NCBI GenBank assembly: GCA_020736575.1
Contig: JAGPYM010000032.1
Coordinates: forward strand, 62,001-126,000
DNA: 64,000 nucleotides
Source of the DNA: Thelonectria olida
Lineage: Eukaryota; Ascomycota; Sordariomycetes; Hypocreales; Nectriaceae
Reading direction: 5' to 3'
Part shown: positions 35,609 through 46,675 of the stretch, piece after piece
How the letters are laid out: the number at the start of each line of letters is the position of its first letter
How positions within the stretch are numbered: the stretch's first letter is position 1
Program-made: the position numbers and the translations under genes
The notes under the pieces: generated by a model
The model's input: the letters and a program-made list of their open reading frames with translations, nothing else
Databases searched by the model: none
What the model was told of the DNA's origin: nothing

Positions 35609-35895
35609 AAACCAACTTAAAATTGTATAATTTATCTAGCCATCTCCTTACCTGATGAGTCTATAGTAAAGCAATTCTCCACCAACTATTAAAATAGATC
35701 TTGACTTTTTCGACTGTGCCCATTGTAAAACTTCAGCAGATATATCCACATGTCACCAACGGACCCACCCGCACTACTGCAAGCCATGTCCCCACCTACG
35801 GAGCGGAATTCAAACCTTGCATTCTGAACTCATCTGACGTGTGATGTGATAATAATGTTCTTGCGCCTCTATTCATGATCAGCCAATATATCAAG

Positions 35896-35951
35896 CTTCG
35901 TTCCTCAAGGCTCCTTTTTGCGCAAACCGCGACCGGTTTGCCTCTCCTGTA
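35896..35951 (+). repeat. Right terminus of Helitron C: inverted repeat plus hairpin
   Basis: CTTCGTTCCTCAAGG (35896-35910), then hairpin GCAAACCG-CGAC-CGGTTTGC (35922-35941) and CTCTCCTGTA. It is nearly identical to the block at 26625-26680, with one extra C in the C/T run. Flanking sequence after this point (AAATATTAATG) is not shared. Confidence 0.9.
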
Positions 35952-36365
35952 AAATATTAATGTGATGGTGGTGGCCGATCATTGGTGGAGAATCGCTGCG
36001 ATAAGGGAGCTGGGTTTTTATTGGCTGTTGATAAGAACTTGGTGATCCGAGCTTCCTGCCTCTTTGGGCGCGCACAGTTAAAAAGGGAGATAGAAATCTC
36101 TCTTGACAGGAAGGCATCTTCATTCATAGTTCTTTTATTAAGTTTTTGGCCCCTTTTACTTGACTTTTATTTGACGATTTTACTGATTGTTACTTGATCA
36201 ATTGGTTTATTTATTTTGTTCTTTGATATCCCCACCCAATTATGACCAATTGCGTGGAAGGACCTTTATTTCACCCGGTTCCCTGTCCTTGGATCTTTCT
36301 CTCTGCTCTCATGCGCTGTCACATCCTTTGGGGTTGGGTTGTGGTATTGCTCCCACCATCAAAGT

Positions 36366-37394
36366 GTTGCGCTTATCTTCAGTAAACCCAGGTTGACAGT
36401 AGGCCAGGACTGCTGTATTGATATGCCACAAGCATAACATAGGGACTGATTCAGAAAAGCAAGAGGAAACGGCATTCATGCAAGCAAGACAGCGATCTGT
36501 AAGTATCACAGATGGAGGAGCTATTTCGTGGGCATTGTATACGCCTCATAGCTTTCTGAGAGCCCAGGCGTAATCTTTTTCTTCCTCACCACTAAGAAGA
36601 GCAAAGGCAATGCAGAAAGTGTGTTGGCAAGCATCAACACCGACTATATCGAGAAGAGGCAACTTGTACTTATTGGTCTTGTATGTACAGTCCAATATAA
36701 GCACTTCAGGATAGGATTTGGGATATGATAGTGACTCCGGACGTGCAAATAATACAGCTATAACTCTGTTGTTCTCGTCGAGGCGTATTTGACTCCAAAA
36801 GCCTTCATCCTGAAGCTGAGAAGCAAGAGCATGTATGTTACTTTGGCCTTTGGCTAGGTCTCGCTTTCCTTTTGCAATACAATTGTAGATATCCTGCTGT
36901 GTAGCCAGTGTATCTGAATTCATCTGCATGAAGGATCGAATGTTTTTTGCTGCAACGCCAGACTTGGAGAGTAGTTGGACTGTTGATCTCTGTGGGTTTG
37001 ATAGCTAACGAAGACTTGGATGTGCTACTTAACTGGTGCTTGGTTCGTGATTGTGCTCATTAAACCGAGCTTCAGGACGATGCCTTAGACTCCATTCGCT
37101 CTTGCACAGGCTTTCCTTTGCTCTGACAGAGAAGAGGCAGCCTGTTCGACGTGTAACAGTCCTCATTTTCTTCTCGTCTGACTGAGGAGGATTACGTCCT
37201 GCGCCGCGGTCACAGTTGAAGATAATATCCCTTCTTCCATTATGAGTCTTGTTTGATCGTGAGATCACAAGCGCGTAGCCTCGTGGGGCATCCCACGCGT
37301 CGATTGCCTCACGTAGTGCCTCCAACGAGCCATAGTACCCTTCTGGGGGAAGTATGTCATTAGGGAAGCGACGGCGACCCTCAACTGAGTCCAT
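36366..37394 (-). pseudogene. MULE transposase relic (truncated)
   Basis: Minus-strand remains of a transposase related to the intact one at 53430. The WRKY/FAR1-like zinc-finger region comes first (CDRGAG..., TRRTGCLFSVRAKE, FNEHNHEPSTS). An in-frame TAA near 37026 follows, then the TLATQQDIYNCIAKGKRD segment, the first catalytic aspartate in VLILDCTYKTNKY, and LTDRCLACMNAV with CLWH. The C-terminal half with the final acidic residue, zinc knuckle and tail is missing after about 36366. No terminal inverted repeats are visible. Confidence 0.85.
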
Positions 37395-38027
37395 TGCAGC
37401 AGAAGGAAGGTTGATACGTTTAATTGGCGTTGTGGAAGCTGTTGATCGTTGAATTCCTGGCTTATTTGCAATGTGTTATCTAGAGAAGGCCACGTATGCA
37501 TCTTGCATAACAGATCTTAGGAGCACGGGTACCCGTGCAAATGTGACTCGCCATCTGAGCTATCTATCTTATCTGATGACTTGTAAAGTCCGTTGCTGCT
37601 TCCATACACCTAGTAATCTTATTTGAGGCGTGTTCAAAATACGTCATTTAAACATTAAGCCTCAAGCTTAATACTCTTATCGCTGGTTTTAGTATTAATT
37701 CGTCAATTGCTTGTAATATCAACGGAGTCAATCCTTTATTGTGGTCGATGGATTCTTCCGCGTGTGTTTTCATGGATATTGTCAAGGGGTCCAGGAGAAC
37801 GTCGTCATTGGGTTTGAATTAGAAATCATGGCGCTGTAATTTGATCAATATAAAATTTCTGATGCAACCAGACCACACCAACAGAGGAGGCGTAACTATG
37901 AGATGTAGCAGCCCTGAGCAAGTACCCCCGACCAGCAATGATCCAAACAATCCGAACCCTTTATACACAAAACGTATTCTGCCATGCATCCGGAACTGCA
38001 ATTGCGTCCTCCTCACTAACTGACCGC
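37395..38027. other. Intergenic, no gene recognised
   Basis: A+T-rich in parts (37600-37720). It contains the presumed 3' region of the necrosis-inducing-like gene on the minus strand. No coding frame is recognised. Confidence 0.45.
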
Positions 38028-38906
38028 TTACTCGTCGACGTGAGGGTCAAAGCCGGCGACCGCATCGCCAGCCGCGGCAGCCAACGAATCACCGAACTCG
38101 TCATCCAGCTTCGGTCCAACGCCGCCGTTCCAAGTCGAGAGCATCTTGTCCCGCAGGCCAACGTCCGGCCAGTTGTCCCAGCCGACAAGGGGGCTGCGGT
38201 AGAACTCCCCAAAGTCGTTCCCGGGATTGGAAACGTCGTCGTCGTTGGCGAAACGGAAGCAGTGGGTGCCCAGCCAGTCCTTGTGGTAGACGATCATAGG
38301 GTTGAGGTTGGTGTGAGGGAACTCTTTGCGGGCGTTGTCGTACTTGCCGTGGCACGAGGGGGCGACGCGTAGTATAGTGTCGCCTTTGGTGAAAACAACA
38401 ATATTCTCCCAGTCATGGCGATGGCCGCCGAGGAACGTGCCGCCTAGGGCTTGGTCTTTCTCGAAATAGTACTCGTACCTGAAGGGCTGTCCGTTAGCAC
38501 CGGTCCTATAGGAGGCAGCATTCACAGCTCAGATGAGCCAGCATCCGAGCCCAAAAAGCAGCGCAAGACAAAGACCATAAACATACATGATGGCGCAGAT
38601 ACCGTTGTTACAGCGCTTGCGGGAATATACATTGCTGTCCTCGAGCTGATGGGGGTCGCGGCATCCGCCCTGAGGAGTGTCGGTGGCGTCCCTGCCGGGG
38701 TTAGTGTTGCCGCTGGGGTCGATGGCGGCCGTGTTGTAGCAGCCGTCACTGTCAAAGTCGAGGAGTGGCTGAAACTTGAGCTCGATCTCATCAGCCCGCT
38801 CGGGCAGAGCCGTGAGGATGTCACGCTTGAGAAGGGGTGTGGGCTTGGCCTGGACTATAGCCAGGGCACCAAGAATCGCCGCGGTGGTGGTCAAAGTATG
38901 ATGCAT
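38028..38906 (-). CDS. Necrosis- and ethylene-inducing-like protein (NLP, NPP1 family)
   Basis: Two exons, 38906-38587 and 38478-38028, giving 256 residues; the intron has a GTATGT donor and a TTCAG acceptor. The protein has an N-terminal signal peptide of about 20 residues ending near VQA, then a KR site. The NPP1 domain follows with the family's cysteine pair (in DGCYN and GGCRD) and the central heptapeptide GHRHDWE, which binds the divalent cation needed for membrane activity. Length matches type 1 NLPs. NLPs are secreted and disrupt plant plasma membranes through sphingolipid binding, or act as non-cytotoxic patterns, depending on the member. No stop or frameshift is visible. The gene stands between a MULE relic and a pogo relic. 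Confidence 0.92.
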
Positions 38907-40129
38907 GGTGATTGCAGTGGAGGAGCCTGTATCGAAAATAAGAGATGCGGAGTGGCTGCGAGGCTATGATTTGAGCGAGTGCTGGCCCCTGTCTTAGTTG
39001 AGGAGTTGGTGGTTGCTGATGAGGAGCTGGTGAAGAAAGTGATGGGGTCTAGCCATAGCTACTTGTACTTTTTAAACATGAGATCTATCTTTGGCACGCT
39101 GCCAAGACCTGGGCCAGTCCCAACAGAAGTTTTAAGCTATCTAGATGGCCATTAACTTGTCATGGTTGCAGTTGCCGTAATTCGTATCGTTTCATCTAAC
39201 AGTCTAACCGGCGTTCGGCTGAAGACGTCATCGAAGAATCAGGCCCAATCGGATAAAGAGTATAACGACCAGAAGAACCAGAAGGATCGGATCTTTCAAG
39301 CATAGCCCCCAGCACAGTCTTATTACATGTTGAAATTATCAAGTAGTATATGCAACGAGTGTGAGATTTCTATTTTAATGCTTCGTCCCGTTACGACATT
39401 GTTCTATATCTATGTATAGCTCAGCCTCTGAGTAAGTTATCTAAAATATCCAACGCTCACAGTGTATAGACTCCACCTTGACCTTTACTTGTGCATCCTG
39501 ACAATTTCAGGCTAGAATCAGTCTAGTCTCAGGGACAGAAGCTGCCTCCCACCCCCTTCCCCCGCCCCCGGCTTTTATCAGCTATTAAAAGACTCCGAGA
39601 GTCACACGTGAAAGCTAACTCGTTAGAGCTATTATCGTTTGTTCATGTGTGATCTTAGGCTTACTGGAGTGGCTATGCCTCGGCGGTGGTGTGTCATAGG
39701 CATTACGGGCTGATGGCGAGGTTTGTAACGGCGGTTGACAAGCTTGCAGATCGCTGGTTCGTAGAATTGTACGAGCAGTGTCCATTATAGTGTGCAACCC
39801 TACCATGGCCCATGCGGAAGAACTTGTGTATTACTTTTTTGTGGATTATTAGTCAGGCGAGGGAAAAAACCGTGTCACCCTTTGATTTACCCACCCGTAA
39901 GCGTCACTTTAAATGATTATACCGTACATGATTGGCCCAGGTTTACGAGCATCTTTAGGCGACTAGGAGGATTTCCAATCAATCTAACCTGGGATGCGCT
40001 CCGTCTCCTTCGTAGTAAGCGTGACAGCATTTGCCGAGGCCAAGACGGATGTGCTCGATTTGCAGGAGAATAGCCCATAAACTAACTTACCCGCTGGTGT
40101 CAGCGCCTTGCCAGTTCTAACAGGATCAT
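38907..40129. other. Intergenic: NLP upstream region, no other gene recognised
   Basis: This holds the NLP promoter (minus strand). Short frames only. A plus-strand frame at 39792-40073 has no recognisable domain. Confidence 0.4.
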
Positions 40130-40557
40130 AAGGGAATAATCTGAGTCACGATATCGATAGCTTTGATGAGACTGGTGCTGTGATAGGCATGATTACAAGC
40201 GGTATGGTTGTTACAGGCGCCGAAAGGTGCTGACGACCGAAATCAGTCCAGCCTGGAAACCGGGAATGGGTTATAGTTATTTAGGCGATGGATTCGGAAG
40301 GCTGACCGGTCCAGCCGTTTATCGTGGTTGTGGGTCAATGTCATCTCGCCAACTGGTACCGAGAAAGCAACCTCCCTGGTGACTGGGCTATTGCCACGAC
40401 CCGAAATGGCTGGACCGATAACGACACTGGTCTCGAGTGGCTAAAGCACTTTGACCGATATACAATCAATCGATCAAATGGTTCCCATCGTCTTCCGACC
40501 CTGGACGGGCACGAAGGCCACCACTTTACCCCTGGTACAATATTACTCGACTTCTAA
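40130..40557 (+). pseudogene. Pogo/Fot transposase relic (catalytic core)
   Basis: Plus-strand remains that align by eye with the transposase at 56589-57995: DIDSFDETGAVIGMITSGMV (the first catalytic aspartate block), then several stops, then VVVGQCHLANWYRESNLPGD, TRNGWTDNDTGLEWLKHF and LDGHEGHH (second aspartate). The third catalytic block and both ends are missing. In-frame stops near 40230, 40275 and 40297 show it is old. Confidence 0.8.
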
Positions 40558-42178
40558 ACTTGAGCATAAGATGTTATAATAGATCGGCATCAAATGGCGA
40601 AGAGTCGTTCCACTTCGCAAATGCTTCCCGATAATGTGATATGTAATAACCACCGAGTTGCTTGATGAAATGCATTCGCATACCATAGTCACATCGACAT
40701 TGGCGGCTTATGGACCTGCAAAAATAAGTATCGCTTTTTGTAGCTCCGAAAGTCTCATGACGTTTCATGAGACTTTTCAAGGTTGAAATAACCTCGTTCC
40801 CAGGATCAGAAGCTCCACTGTGACGGCCGGAGACCCAATTGTCGTAAGTGCGATTAACCACACCACGAATGTAAACCAAGAGATGGGCGTCGTGCGATGG
40901 TAGGAGCAATCATACCAAGCTGTCCGTCTCAAGGGTGACGTACTGTGAGGTTGCACTTGATCAACACGTCAGAGTGGGATGTCGAAGCATACTCGTCCTT
41001 GCGAAGCCACTCTACATACCCGTTCTCCTACGCCATCCGTCAATTGTTGTTGGTGAGCGCACTGGTACCTAGCTTATGGTTCCTAGACTTTGGGGCTATT
41101 ATTAGCCTAGCCACGTACCAGAGTGAAAAGCAGAATCATTTCTACGACAGCCATGAGAATCTCCTCTACCCATTTACTACCGCCCCGAAAAGTATACGGG
41201 CCCGCCGCTGCCGGCAGTTTAAAGACGGCAATAGTAGTATCTCGTATTGTGAGCTTGACCGGAAACCGCCAGTGCCTATGCCAGAGAAAGCTGCTGCATA
41301 AACACCAATCTAGTTCATCGTGTCCCTGCTCACTGAAGACCGTGGTCAGTTTGGGCCCTCATTTTCGACATTTAGGGGACATTCCGAAACGTTGGGGTTA
41401 TAATTACTACCTCTGCCACCGCCCTTCATGTTTAAACGCCCACGTCATTACACACTCGCTTGCTGGCGTGCAGATTAAGAACGGAGCGAGGATGGTATCA
41501 TTGTTTTAATCACTAAATAGCACGGAGGTAGAGCAAGAACCAAGGACTTGCAGCGATAGGAGAAAGGGCAAGAGGAAGCGTCGTTTCAGAGCATTAGGTT
41601 GAGTTCGAAACGCAACAAGCGGTGTCGACCCTCTCGAAATACAGGACAGCCACCCGTACTGGCGAGCAGCACACCTGTGAGATATCAGACAACTTCGCAA
41701 GCAGCACCAGCTCAAAGGAGAACGGCTACCCGGCGAGTTTCTCATTGCTCGAGGCGGCATCAACGGTCTCGGAATACTGCCAGGCTACCATTCACTGGGT
41801 GCAAGTACCAAACCATTAGCCGCAAGAGCATACTCTGAGGCCCGAGTAGACCGGGCTGTCCGGGTAACTAGAACGGTTGGGAGTTTGTAACGCCCATCCG
41901 TTCTCAAAAGGTCGCGTCGCAAGAGACTGGAGCCCCGATACACCGGCACGAGCTCAGCAAAAGGTCTTAGAACAGAGCGACGACTCATCTGCTACTACTA
42001 AAATAGGCCTGAACTCGGCCTACAGGTCTAGACGTAATATATATTGCAATCTTGTATCCCAGGCGTTCATATCTATTAGTGCATTTGAAACATACTCCTG
42101 TCGATATTCCTGATATAACTAACTATGATCTTAGTAACAAGCTTTTGCCCCGAATCAAAATATTGCACAGGATGCTCA
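40558..42178. other. Intergenic, only unassigned frames
   Basis: A 111-codon minus-strand frame at 40574-40909 (RGVVNRTYDNW, EVISTLKSLMKRHETF) reads like protein but matches nothing I know. Plus-strand frames at 40945-41509 are unconvincing. No RNA gene or element end is recognised. Confidence 0.35.
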
Positions 42179-43925
42179 TTAGGCTTGAGAATCTTCCCTT
42201 CTTGACCCGCGCTCAGCCTCATTTCCGGTCGCCCATAGTCCTTCTGCATGTGACTGTCCTCCTTTCTTCTGATCAGATGCACTCTTGAAGTCCATCTTTT
42301 GCCATCTCATTGCCAAGCCAGCGATGACGCAAACAGCCCCCGCAAAGACCACGGTATAAAACAGCTCGGAAATCGCAAACGTCATAGTCTCTGCAACACG
42401 TCCCAAGATGCGTTGATCGGTTTGAGACAGAGGCGACGCCACGCCTGCAAGTGCCTCCCGTATCTAATGACTATCAAATCCAAACTCTGAGAGCACTTCC
42501 TGAAGCAACCTGGACCCTAGGTTGTGATACACACAGCCCGCCACTGAGAGCGCCAAACAGATGCCGCTGAACGACACCATATTGAACAGAGCTGCAGCGC
42601 TGATACGCTCCCGTGGGTCGTCGAGCGACGCGTTCGCGACACTGTAGGCATTGGAGAATACCAGGCCGATACCTATTGCCAGAAGTGCTTGATAGCCGAG
42701 AATTGTTTGATCAGGCGTAGCAGAAGTGATGGTCGTCATGAAGGCGCCACCAATAAGCCTGAGGATATCAGCAAGTAGAAAAAATACTGCGTGGTAGCCG
42801 ACAAGAGGCAGGACGATACTGGCGAGGATAACACTGCCAATAAAGACACCAATAAAAGGGACAATGTGGATAGCTGCCTCTATCGGTGAGGCGCCACGGG
42901 CAAATGCATAGAAGAGTGGGAGGTAATATAAACTCACAGCGTAAGCGACGCCGGAACACGCAGCACCGAGAGCAGCGAGGCCAGCGATGCGGTGTGCCAA
43001 TGCGTTCACGGGGAAAATTCTATTCTCCTGGGTCGTGTCGATTACCAGCTTTTGCTGAAGAATGCAGGTAATGAGAAGAAGAACCAGAACAATCCATGTT
43101 GCAATCGTTGATCCACTATGCCATGGCCATGCAGAGCCAGGCATGGTCAAGGCCAAGGGGAGGAGGATAGCAACAGCGCAGTGCAAGACACTGTCGATAA
43201 AATCAATCTTTGATAGATTCTTCTACAGCAAACGACTGGAACTGATGGTAAAGGACGGAAGGAAAATCGCCGCAACGCAGAGCAAGAGACCGAGGAAAGG
43301 GAGATTAATGTAGAATGCCTTGAGTGGCGTTAGAAATATTCGATACCGAGACGAATTGACGAAAAAAGAGATATGAATACTCACCCAGCGCCATGTCGCA
43401 TTCTGGTTCTCTGCAAAACCAGCACCCACGAACGGACCAACAATTATGCCGACTGCACAGCTTAGACCCACAGCTCCGGCGATTCTTGTTGCCTCCTTTG
43501 AATCAGCAAATATGGACATAAACACGAGGTTCCTATGTCATAAGTGTGGTCAGAAAATTCTAAAAATGGCATAGAAATGGCGAGTCCCAAACTCAATCTA
43601 GATGCTCACAGCTAATAGATGCCCGTATAGCCTACTCCCATAAGAACGCAGCCGATAATAAGGGCATGGATGCTTGTAGCAGACCCGGACACTGCACAGA
43701 CATCATAAGAATCGAATAGAACACAACAGAGAGTGTCCTAGTATTGAAACTTTCGACTATCCGTCGGACAAGAGGTGTAACAGCAACCGCTCCCATGGTG
43801 TAACTTAGAGCGACTCAAGGGAGCAGTTGGATGTTGCCGAACGCCTTGTATACTGGGACTTGAATGTTGGCTATATTGCTCACATTGTACCCTTCCGTTT
43901 TCCTTTAGTGGCGCCCTGCCATCAA
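42179..43925 (-). pseudogene. MFS transporter (DHA2/14-TM type), decayed
   Basis: Reading the minus strand: VPVYKAFGNIQLLP then TGA then VALSYTMGAVAVTPLVRR near 43850-43780. This is followed by a SATSIHALIIGCVLMGVGYTG helix, FMSIFADSKEATRIAGAVGL with VGIIVGPFVGAGFAE, an intron with GTGAGT donor near 43381, and NLPFLGLLLCVAAIFLP. After a TAG near 43223-43225 come six further hydrophobic helices (42464-43186), another TAG at 42464-42466, and the last helix with tail ending at 42179. The stops can each be explained by one transition (TGG to TGA, CAG to TAG twice) and the frame continues across the two TAGs. The architecture matches multidrug or siderophore exporters of the major facilitator superfamily. 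Confidence 0.85.
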
Positions 43926-44239
43926 CATGGTGTCAACAATCGACATGACATGTACGAACTATTGATCAGTCTTGTGAGATAAATAAGAAGCAGTAGTAGT
44001 CTCCATCACCACGTTGAGGGCTTACGGATACAATTTGTACCGGAATCGTTGGCGGTCTTCTCAGTGAAGATGCTCATATCGCCTTTCCAATTTGCTGCTC
44101 CTCCTTTCCCTGAGCCGTGGGATGTTTCATGCGAGCTTTGCCGATATCTGCTAAGTCTCTTACACCCGTTGAAGTATATGCCGGTAGCTGTTGACGATTG
44201 TAACGTTTAGAAGGAAGGTCCAAGTGAGAGCCTGCAACA

Positions 44240-44493
44240 CCACGCAGTCACGGGGGAAATCCTCGAGAATCTAGGTCAACAATGAATTGAATAATGATCT
44301 TTTCCTCTAGATCAGATAGTTTGCGTCACTTTGGTATAGTATCGCGTTGAGAAAGGATGCCTTGCTGCCGACGCCAGAGCGTCGTAAGGCCAACTTTATA
44401 GATCTTTGCGGCGCGCCGGAGAGTTAATTTCGGGTCATTTTGAAGGGCTTGAAGAGCAAGAAGGATATTAGCTTGTTTATTTAACTGTGACAT
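44240..44493 (-). pseudogene. Pogo/Fot transposase N-terminal relic
   Basis: The minus-strand ATG at 44491-44493 opens MSQLNKQANILLALQALQND, then LTLRRAAKIYKVGLTTLWRR and KLSDLEEKIIIQFIVDLDS, matching the pipsqueak-type N-terminus of the transposase starting at 57995. Two TGA stops fit CGA-to-TGA changes. It ends abruptly near 44240 with no catalytic core nearby. Confidence 0.8.
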
Positions 44494-44877
44494 AGTGGGT
44501 GGTTAAGAACCAATTGATCAAATAGAGATGATGTAGGTCGAGGGATTATTGTTCCACTCGCGACCACGCTATTCTCTTGCACACCAAATCAACCACAACG
44601 CCTAGAACCAGAACTCAATAGACATAGACGGATCAGATTCATGTATCTAAAACCCTTCTCGCCAATCATTCATAACTATACCTATCCACAGATCCCTCGT
44701 GCTCACTTGCTTAAAACAAAAAATGCCGGTTTTGCTCCCCTCAACCCTAGGCTTGTATGTATAGTTCATCCTTCTCGCTGCGTAATACATTTTAGAGCCC
44801 TAAAGCTGCGAGACTATCCACCAGGCTTGCTACAAAGAGGACAAAGCATCTAATGGATGTCAGTGCTAGCGCTATGT
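44494..44877. other. Intergenic, no gene recognised
   Basis: Only a short frame; contains the 3' region of the minus-strand secreted-protein gene. Confidence 0.4.
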
Positions 44878-45314
44878 CTAGCAAGGTCCAGAGTTAGGGT
44901 CAAAGCTGTCCTACGTGTTAGGAGATCTGTTTCGAGGAAATAGTAAATGCATATAAAATAAACTTACCTAAAGCTCCAATTATCTTGCTCTACATGACCC
45001 CCGAAATTGCACTCCTGGATTATCCCCCCAAGTTGATCGCGACAATCTGGCGTAGACAGCTCTGCGCCCTCAACAGTATTCAGGCGGGTGATTGAGACGT
45101 CCATATGGTAGCCAGGAAATCCACCATAACACCGGCTGTATGACTTTCCGGCATCATAGTACCGGGCCATATTTTCGCCACCTCCGCATATTTCGTCCAA
45201 TCTGTCACCTACTGCGTCTGCGTCCCATTTATGGCCGCCGAACCAGCAGGGTGATTTTGCCAGGGCCCCCGTAGTAAGGGGAAGGAGGGAGAGTATAATT
45301 GAAGAGAATTGCAT
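44878..45314 (-). CDS. Small six-cysteine secreted protein (paralogue 1)
   Basis: Exon 1 45314-44968, intron with GTAAGT donor and GACAG acceptor, exon 2 44905-44878; 124 residues. The start at 45314 is preferred over an upstream in-frame ATG because it opens directly with a signal peptide (MQFSSIILSLLPL...ALA). The mature part has six cysteines (three possible disulphides), including CWFGGHKW at its start, CNFGGHVEQDNWSF near the end, and C-terminal DPNSGPC encoded by the 28 nt last exon. It is paralogous to the gene at 46233. I do not recognise a named family. Small size, secretion and cysteine content fit a candidate effector or antimicrobial protein, which is inference. Confidence 0.85.
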
Positions 45315-46232
45315 CGTGGGTAGTGCAGTTAATTTTAATTTTTTAAACGGAACAATAATGAGTCTTTTTGTAAAGTTGAAGCTTTTATACCCGTAGAAGT
45401 TAGTCGATTGATGCAGTCGCATCGGTAAACTTGATAGGTATTACTTACTGCCTTATATACCTCATTTTATAAATGTACTCCCAGTCTTTTCCGCTTATCT
45501 TTATTAATATTGATAGAAAAGCAAGGATGATTTGCAGACTAATAATAGTGTCTATCTGGAAAACTTTTCCCTGCCTTATTAAAAAATTGCTAGGGATTGG
45601 TATATACGAGGTATAGCCTAGTTCTATTCGTCAATAATACGACGTATGATTTGTAATGCAGTATGAATAGAAACTAGGAGTTTTACGAGCTCTTGATTCC
45701 TATTTCCTCTATATATAGTTCTTGCTGACATGCATTATACTGCCCGATCCTGCATGTCGAAAATACATTATCCGGGTTGCTATCTGGGGATTTAGTAGCC
45801 GTTACGCACTGTCCACCAATCATCGAAAGGCAAAGTTCGGACCCTCAAACCTGCAGACCCGCCTCACATGTTCTACGCAACACTACCATAGGAGTAGCTC
45901 GTAAAAGTCGACCAATTAAGTCATATGGGCACCACCGCAAACTAACCATAGAGGAAGGTCGTCAGCATCGCCAGCCACACAACACAAGTCCATGTCCGCA
46001 TGTACTCTCATGATATGGCAAGGATATTACTGAGAATTTGGGGGGGAGTGGTTTAAAAAAAGAATTTAAAATAAAAAGAAATTAGAAAAGAATTAGATAT
46101 ATAAGGGCTATGGAGATCCAAAGTATCAACAAAAAACCATAACACTAACTTGAGCAGTTTACGTTTTTAACTTTGACAGAGATTTTCCCCCAGTCCCCTT
46201 TATTCAAGATATAATTACCTAAACGACCCATT
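45315..46232. promoter_or_regulatory. Divergent intergenic region between secreted-protein paralogues
   Basis: 918 bp, A+T-rich, between head-to-head paralogues. No coding frame is supported. Both upstream regions contain A/T-rich stretches near the starts; no specific operator can be named. Confidence 0.4.
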
Positions 46233-46675
46233 ATGCACTTCTCATCAATCATTCTCCCTCTTCTTCCCCTTGTCCTGGCGGACTGCTGGAGTGGTGGCCA
46301 ATCTTTTAACGTCTATAAGGACTACATTAAGGGCAGGATAAGGAGTGACCTCTGCCCAGGTGTGGCCTATTTTCCCCCAGATGAATGGAAGGTCTACTGC
46401 GTTTCTGTCCCCAGGGACATCAACAACAGCAAAGGCGTTGTGGCATTTCACGTTAATTTCGGTGCCAAATCCCTTAGGGAAGCCCGCTCATTAGCTCCTA
46501 AAGATTGCTACAACTATTTCGCACGCGAAATCGATGGATGCGACTACGGTGGCCATTCTGAGTACGCAAACTGGATATTCAGGTAAGATTTGCTTCCTCA
46601 TTACGCATGTTATTTCTCCGGGATATTTTTGCTAATTGGCAAAATAGCGTTGACCCTAACGCTGGGCCGTGCTAA
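46233..46675 (+). CDS. Small six-cysteine secreted protein (paralogue 2)
   Basis: Exon 1 46233-46582, intron 46583-46647 (GTAAGA donor, ATAG acceptor), exon 2 46648-46675; 125 residues. A signal peptide (MHFSSIILPLLPLVLA) is followed by a six-cysteine mature domain starting DCWSGGQSF. It includes CDYGGHSEYANWIF and ends DPNAGPC, encoded by a 28 nt last exon exactly as in the divergent neighbour. Cysteine order and intron position are shared with paralogue 1 but the middle of the protein is strongly diverged (45-60% by eye at best), so this is an old or fast-evolving duplication. Confidence 0.87.

Larger units (their letters stand above)
26683..35951 (-). mobile_element. Helitron C (complete, autonomous-type)
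   Basis: About 9.3 kb with both termini: GCCTTGAGG at 26683 and inverted repeat/hairpin/CTCTCCTGTA ending near 35951. It holds an intact Rep-helicase (minus) and an intact divergent accessory gene (plus). Relative to the Rep-helicase, the plain end is downstream and the hairpin end upstream. Asymmetric terminal inverted repeats resemble the Helitron2/Helentron class rather than canonical TC...CTRR Helitrons. Its left end abuts element B with only a few bases between. Confidence 0.88.

Noticed and set aside
10579..35951. Giant Starship-type element
   Set aside because: No tyrosine-recombinase captain gene (DUF3435 type) is visible, and the termini and gene content are explained by Helitron units.
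40945..41509. Plus-strand frames suggestive of a secreted or membrane protein
   Set aside because: No family signature, overlapping frames of similar length, and no splice-consistent continuation.
42464..43186. A short stand-alone MFS transporter
   Set aside because: Transmembrane segments continue in the same frame on both sides across TAG codons, so it is a piece of a decayed full-length gene.
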